This document shows positions 62,765 to 64,000 of a stretch of 64,000 nt of DNA, one piece after another. The notes under the pieces were generated by a model, which searched no databases, was not told where the DNA came from, and was given only the letters and a program-made list of their open reading frames with translations. The stretch spans positions 1 through 64,000 of the forward strand of contig NZ_FNIV01000008.1 in NCBI RefSeq assembly GCF_900104135.1, read 5' to 3'. Position 1 is the stretch's first letter. Every line of letters starts with the position of its first letter. The DNA is from Halomonas shengliensis. GTDB taxonomy: Bacteria; Pseudomonadota; Gammaproteobacteria; Pseudomonadales; Halomonadaceae. The translations under genes were made by a program, and so were the position numbers.

Positions 62765-63316
62765 ATGGCCGATGACGTCGGCGAACGCCTGCGCACGCTG
62801 CGCACCCTGCGCGGCATCTCCCAGCGCGAGCTGGCCAAGCGCTGCGGGGTGACCCACTCCAGCCTGTCGCTGATCGAGCAGGGCAAGGTGAGCCCCTCGG
62901 TCAGCTCGCTAAAGAAGATCCTCGACGCCATCCCCATGAGCGTCGGCGACTTCTTCACCATGGACCTGGAGAACGGCCGCCGAGTCTTCTATTCGGCCGA
63001 GGACCTGGCCGACGTGGGCTCGGGGGACGTCATCTACAAGCTGGTGGGGGCCGACCGCCGTGACCGGGCGCTCTCCTTCATGGTGGAGACCTACCCGCCC
63101 GGGGCCGACACCGGCCGCGAGATGATCGCCCACCAGGGCGAGGAGGCCGGCGTGGTGCTGGAGGGCGAGATCGAGATCACCATCGGCGCCGAGACCCGCC
63201 TGCTGGGCCCCGGCGAGGCCTACTACTTCGAGACCAACGTCCCCCACCGCTTCCGCAACCCGGGCGGCGAACCCTGCCGCCTGGTGAGCTGCGCGACCCC
63301 CGCCCGGGCCTTCTGA
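62765..63316 (+). CDS. XRE-cupin transcriptional regulator (PuuR-like)
   Basis: The 183-residue product has an N-terminal helix-turn-helix (SQRELAKRCGVTHSSLSLIE near 20-39) and a C-terminal cupin domain with EEAGVVLEGEIEITIGAET and YYFETNVPHRFRNPG near 155-169. This build is that of PuuR-type regulators of putrescine and other amine catabolism. The nearby PuuC-like dehydrogenase on the other strand supports the link, but the ligand is inferred. AAGGAG precedes the ATG. Confidence 0.88.
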   Translation: MADDVGERLRTLRTLRGISQRELAKRCGVTHSSLSLIEQGKVSPSVSSLKKILDAIPMSVGDFFTMDLENGRRVFYSAEDLADVGSGDVIYKLVGADRRDRALSFMVETYPPGADTGREMIAHQGEEAGVVLEGEIEITIGAETRLLGPGEAYYFETNVPHRFRNPGGEPCRLVSCATPARAF

Positions 63317-63325
63317 GGCCCGGGC
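63302..63325. terminator. Hairpin enclosing the regulator stop codon
   Basis: A perfect 9-bp stem (63302-63310 with 63317-63325) has the six-base loop TTCTGA, which contains the regulator's TGA stop. The neighbouring small gene ends at 63326 from the other side. CCCTTCTT follows on the plus strand. Confidence 0.5.
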
Positions 63326-63496
63326 TCAGCCCTTCTTGAGCCTGTCGATCTCCGCGCGCAGCGCCTCCGCCTCCTCGGTGAGGGAGGCGTTGGCGCGCAT
63401 GTCGCCGTTGCGGGCGGCCTGCATGGCCTGCTCGAGCTTATGCTCGTAGGCCTTCTGCAGCTTCTTGGTCGGGTCCGTCTTGAAGAGTCCGAACAT
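63326..63496 (-). CDS. Small DUF6435-like protein
   Basis: The 56-residue product starts MFGLFKTDPTKKLQKAYEHK and is a charged, probably helical protein (LEQAMQAARNGDMRANASLT, then EEAEALRAEIDRLKKG). It resembles a family of short cytoplasmic proteins of unknown function annotated as DUF6435 in marine Gammaproteobacteria. GAGGAG lies ahead of the ATG at 63496. Its stop abuts the hairpin shared with the regulator gene. Confidence 0.8.
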   Translation of the reverse strand: MFGLFKTDPTKKLQKAYEHKLEQAMQAARNGDMRANASLTEEAEALRAEIDRLKKG

Positions 63497-63592
63497 GGGG
63501 GCATCTCCTCTGAGGGGTGTGCCCACAGCCTACCCCTTCCGACGGGATAAAGCGATACAAGACCTGTACGAATGATTCACCACAATACAACA

Positions 63593-63616
63593 AGGCCGGC
63601 GCCATGGCGCCGGCCT
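63593..63616 (-). terminator. Terminator of the aldehyde dehydrogenase gene
   Basis: A 24-base perfect palindrome (AGGCCGGCGCCA and its complement) is followed on the minus strand by TTGTTGTATTGTGG. It lies 25 bases after the dehydrogenase stop. Confidence 0.7.
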
Positions 63617-63641
63617 CGTCGCGTTGGGGGGATCGCGCGGC

Positions 63642-64000
63642 TCAGGTGGCCAGCGACATCCACACGCTCTTGAGGTCGGAGTACTCCTCGAGGCTGTGGT
63701 GGGACTTGTCGCGGCCATTGCCGGACTGCTTGACCCCGCCGAAGGGCATGGTCTGGTCGCCGCCGGCCCAGTTGTTGACGAACACCTGGCCCGAGGCCAG
63801 CCGCCGGGTCACCCGCATGATGCGGTCGATATCCTGGCTCCACAGGCCCGCCGCCAGGCCGTAGACGCTGTCGTTGGCCAGGCGCACCGCCTCCTCCTCG
63901 GTATCGAAGCCGAACACCGCCAGCACCGGGCCGAAGATCTCCTCGCGGCCGATGGCCATCTCGGGGGTCACGCCGTCGAACACCGTGGGCGGGATGAAGA
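63642..64000 (-). CDS. PuuC-like aldehyde dehydrogenase, 3' end only
   Basis: This is the C-terminal 118 or so residues of an NAD(P)-dependent aldehyde dehydrogenase that runs past the window edge. It has IGREEIFGPVLAVFGFDTEE, the FVNNWAGGDQTMPFGGVKQSGNGRD stretch (shown in parts: FVNNW, PFGGVKQSGNGRD) and the end LEEYSDLKSVWMSL. The tail resembles PuuC, the gamma-glutamyl-gamma-aminobutyraldehyde dehydrogenase of putrescine breakdown. The catalytic cysteine lies outside the window. Confidence 0.9.
   Translation of the reverse strand, partial: FIPPTVFDGVTPEMAIGREEIFGPVLAVFGFDTEEEAVRLANDSVYGLAAGLWSQDIDRIMRVTRRLASGQVFVNNWAGGDQTMPFGGVKQSGNGRDKSHHSLEEYSDLKSVWMSLAT

Overview
The window is about 70% G+C and is packed with core genes in an order typical of marine or halophilic Gammaproteobacteria of the Halomonas/Pseudomonas type: the dcw cluster beside rnpB and rsmI, the yraN-diaA-dolP run, sspAB next to cytochrome bc1, the mla-yrbG-kds-lpt-rpoN-ptsN block, and mreBCD beside gatCAB. 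A Halomonadaceae origin is my inference from this gene order and protein style. It was not tested by a search.

Layout. 1-328 is the 5' part of a group II intron on the minus strand, just beyond the lpxC terminator. 413-17929 (minus) is a complete dcw cluster from rsmH to ftsZ followed by lpxC; most genes overlap by ATGA and mraZ is missing. 17987-18337 is RNase P RNA. 18385-22599 carries rsmI and, divergently, lpoA-yraN-diaA-dolP. 22709-27702 (minus) holds sspAB, the three cytochrome bc1 genes and rplM-rpsI. 27850-31890 has zapE, a zapG-like gene, a Nif3 protein and a DegS/AlgW protease. 31957-38773 (minus) has hisGD, murA, ibaG and mlaFEDCB. 38918-47156 (plus) runs from yrbG through KDO and Lpt genes to rpoN, hpf, ptsN, rapZ and ptsO. 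47153-59231 is mostly minus strand: pmbA (with darP divergent), tldD, yhdP, rng, maf and mreDCB. 59463-62728 (plus) is gatCAB. The right edge has an XRE-cupin regulator, a small DUF6435-like protein and the 3' end of a PuuC-like aldehyde dehydrogenase.

The genes converge on building the cell envelope. MurA to MurG, Ddl, MraY, FtsI, FtsW and LpoA make peptidoglycan. LpxC, KdsD, KdsC and LptABC make and export LPS. Mla, YhdP and DolP maintain the outer membrane. Fts and Mre proteins direct division and shape. The rest covers respiration, translation, stress proteolysis and nitrogen-PTS signalling.

I found no CRISPR array, prophage, tRNA or obvious new multi-gene system. The most unusual signals are the intron placed seven bases after the lpxC terminator stem, a near-consensus sigma-54 promoter ahead of rpoN itself, a 94-bp tandem repeat made from the rpoN 3' end, and an mreC gene that lacks a standard start codon where its ribosome-binding site points.
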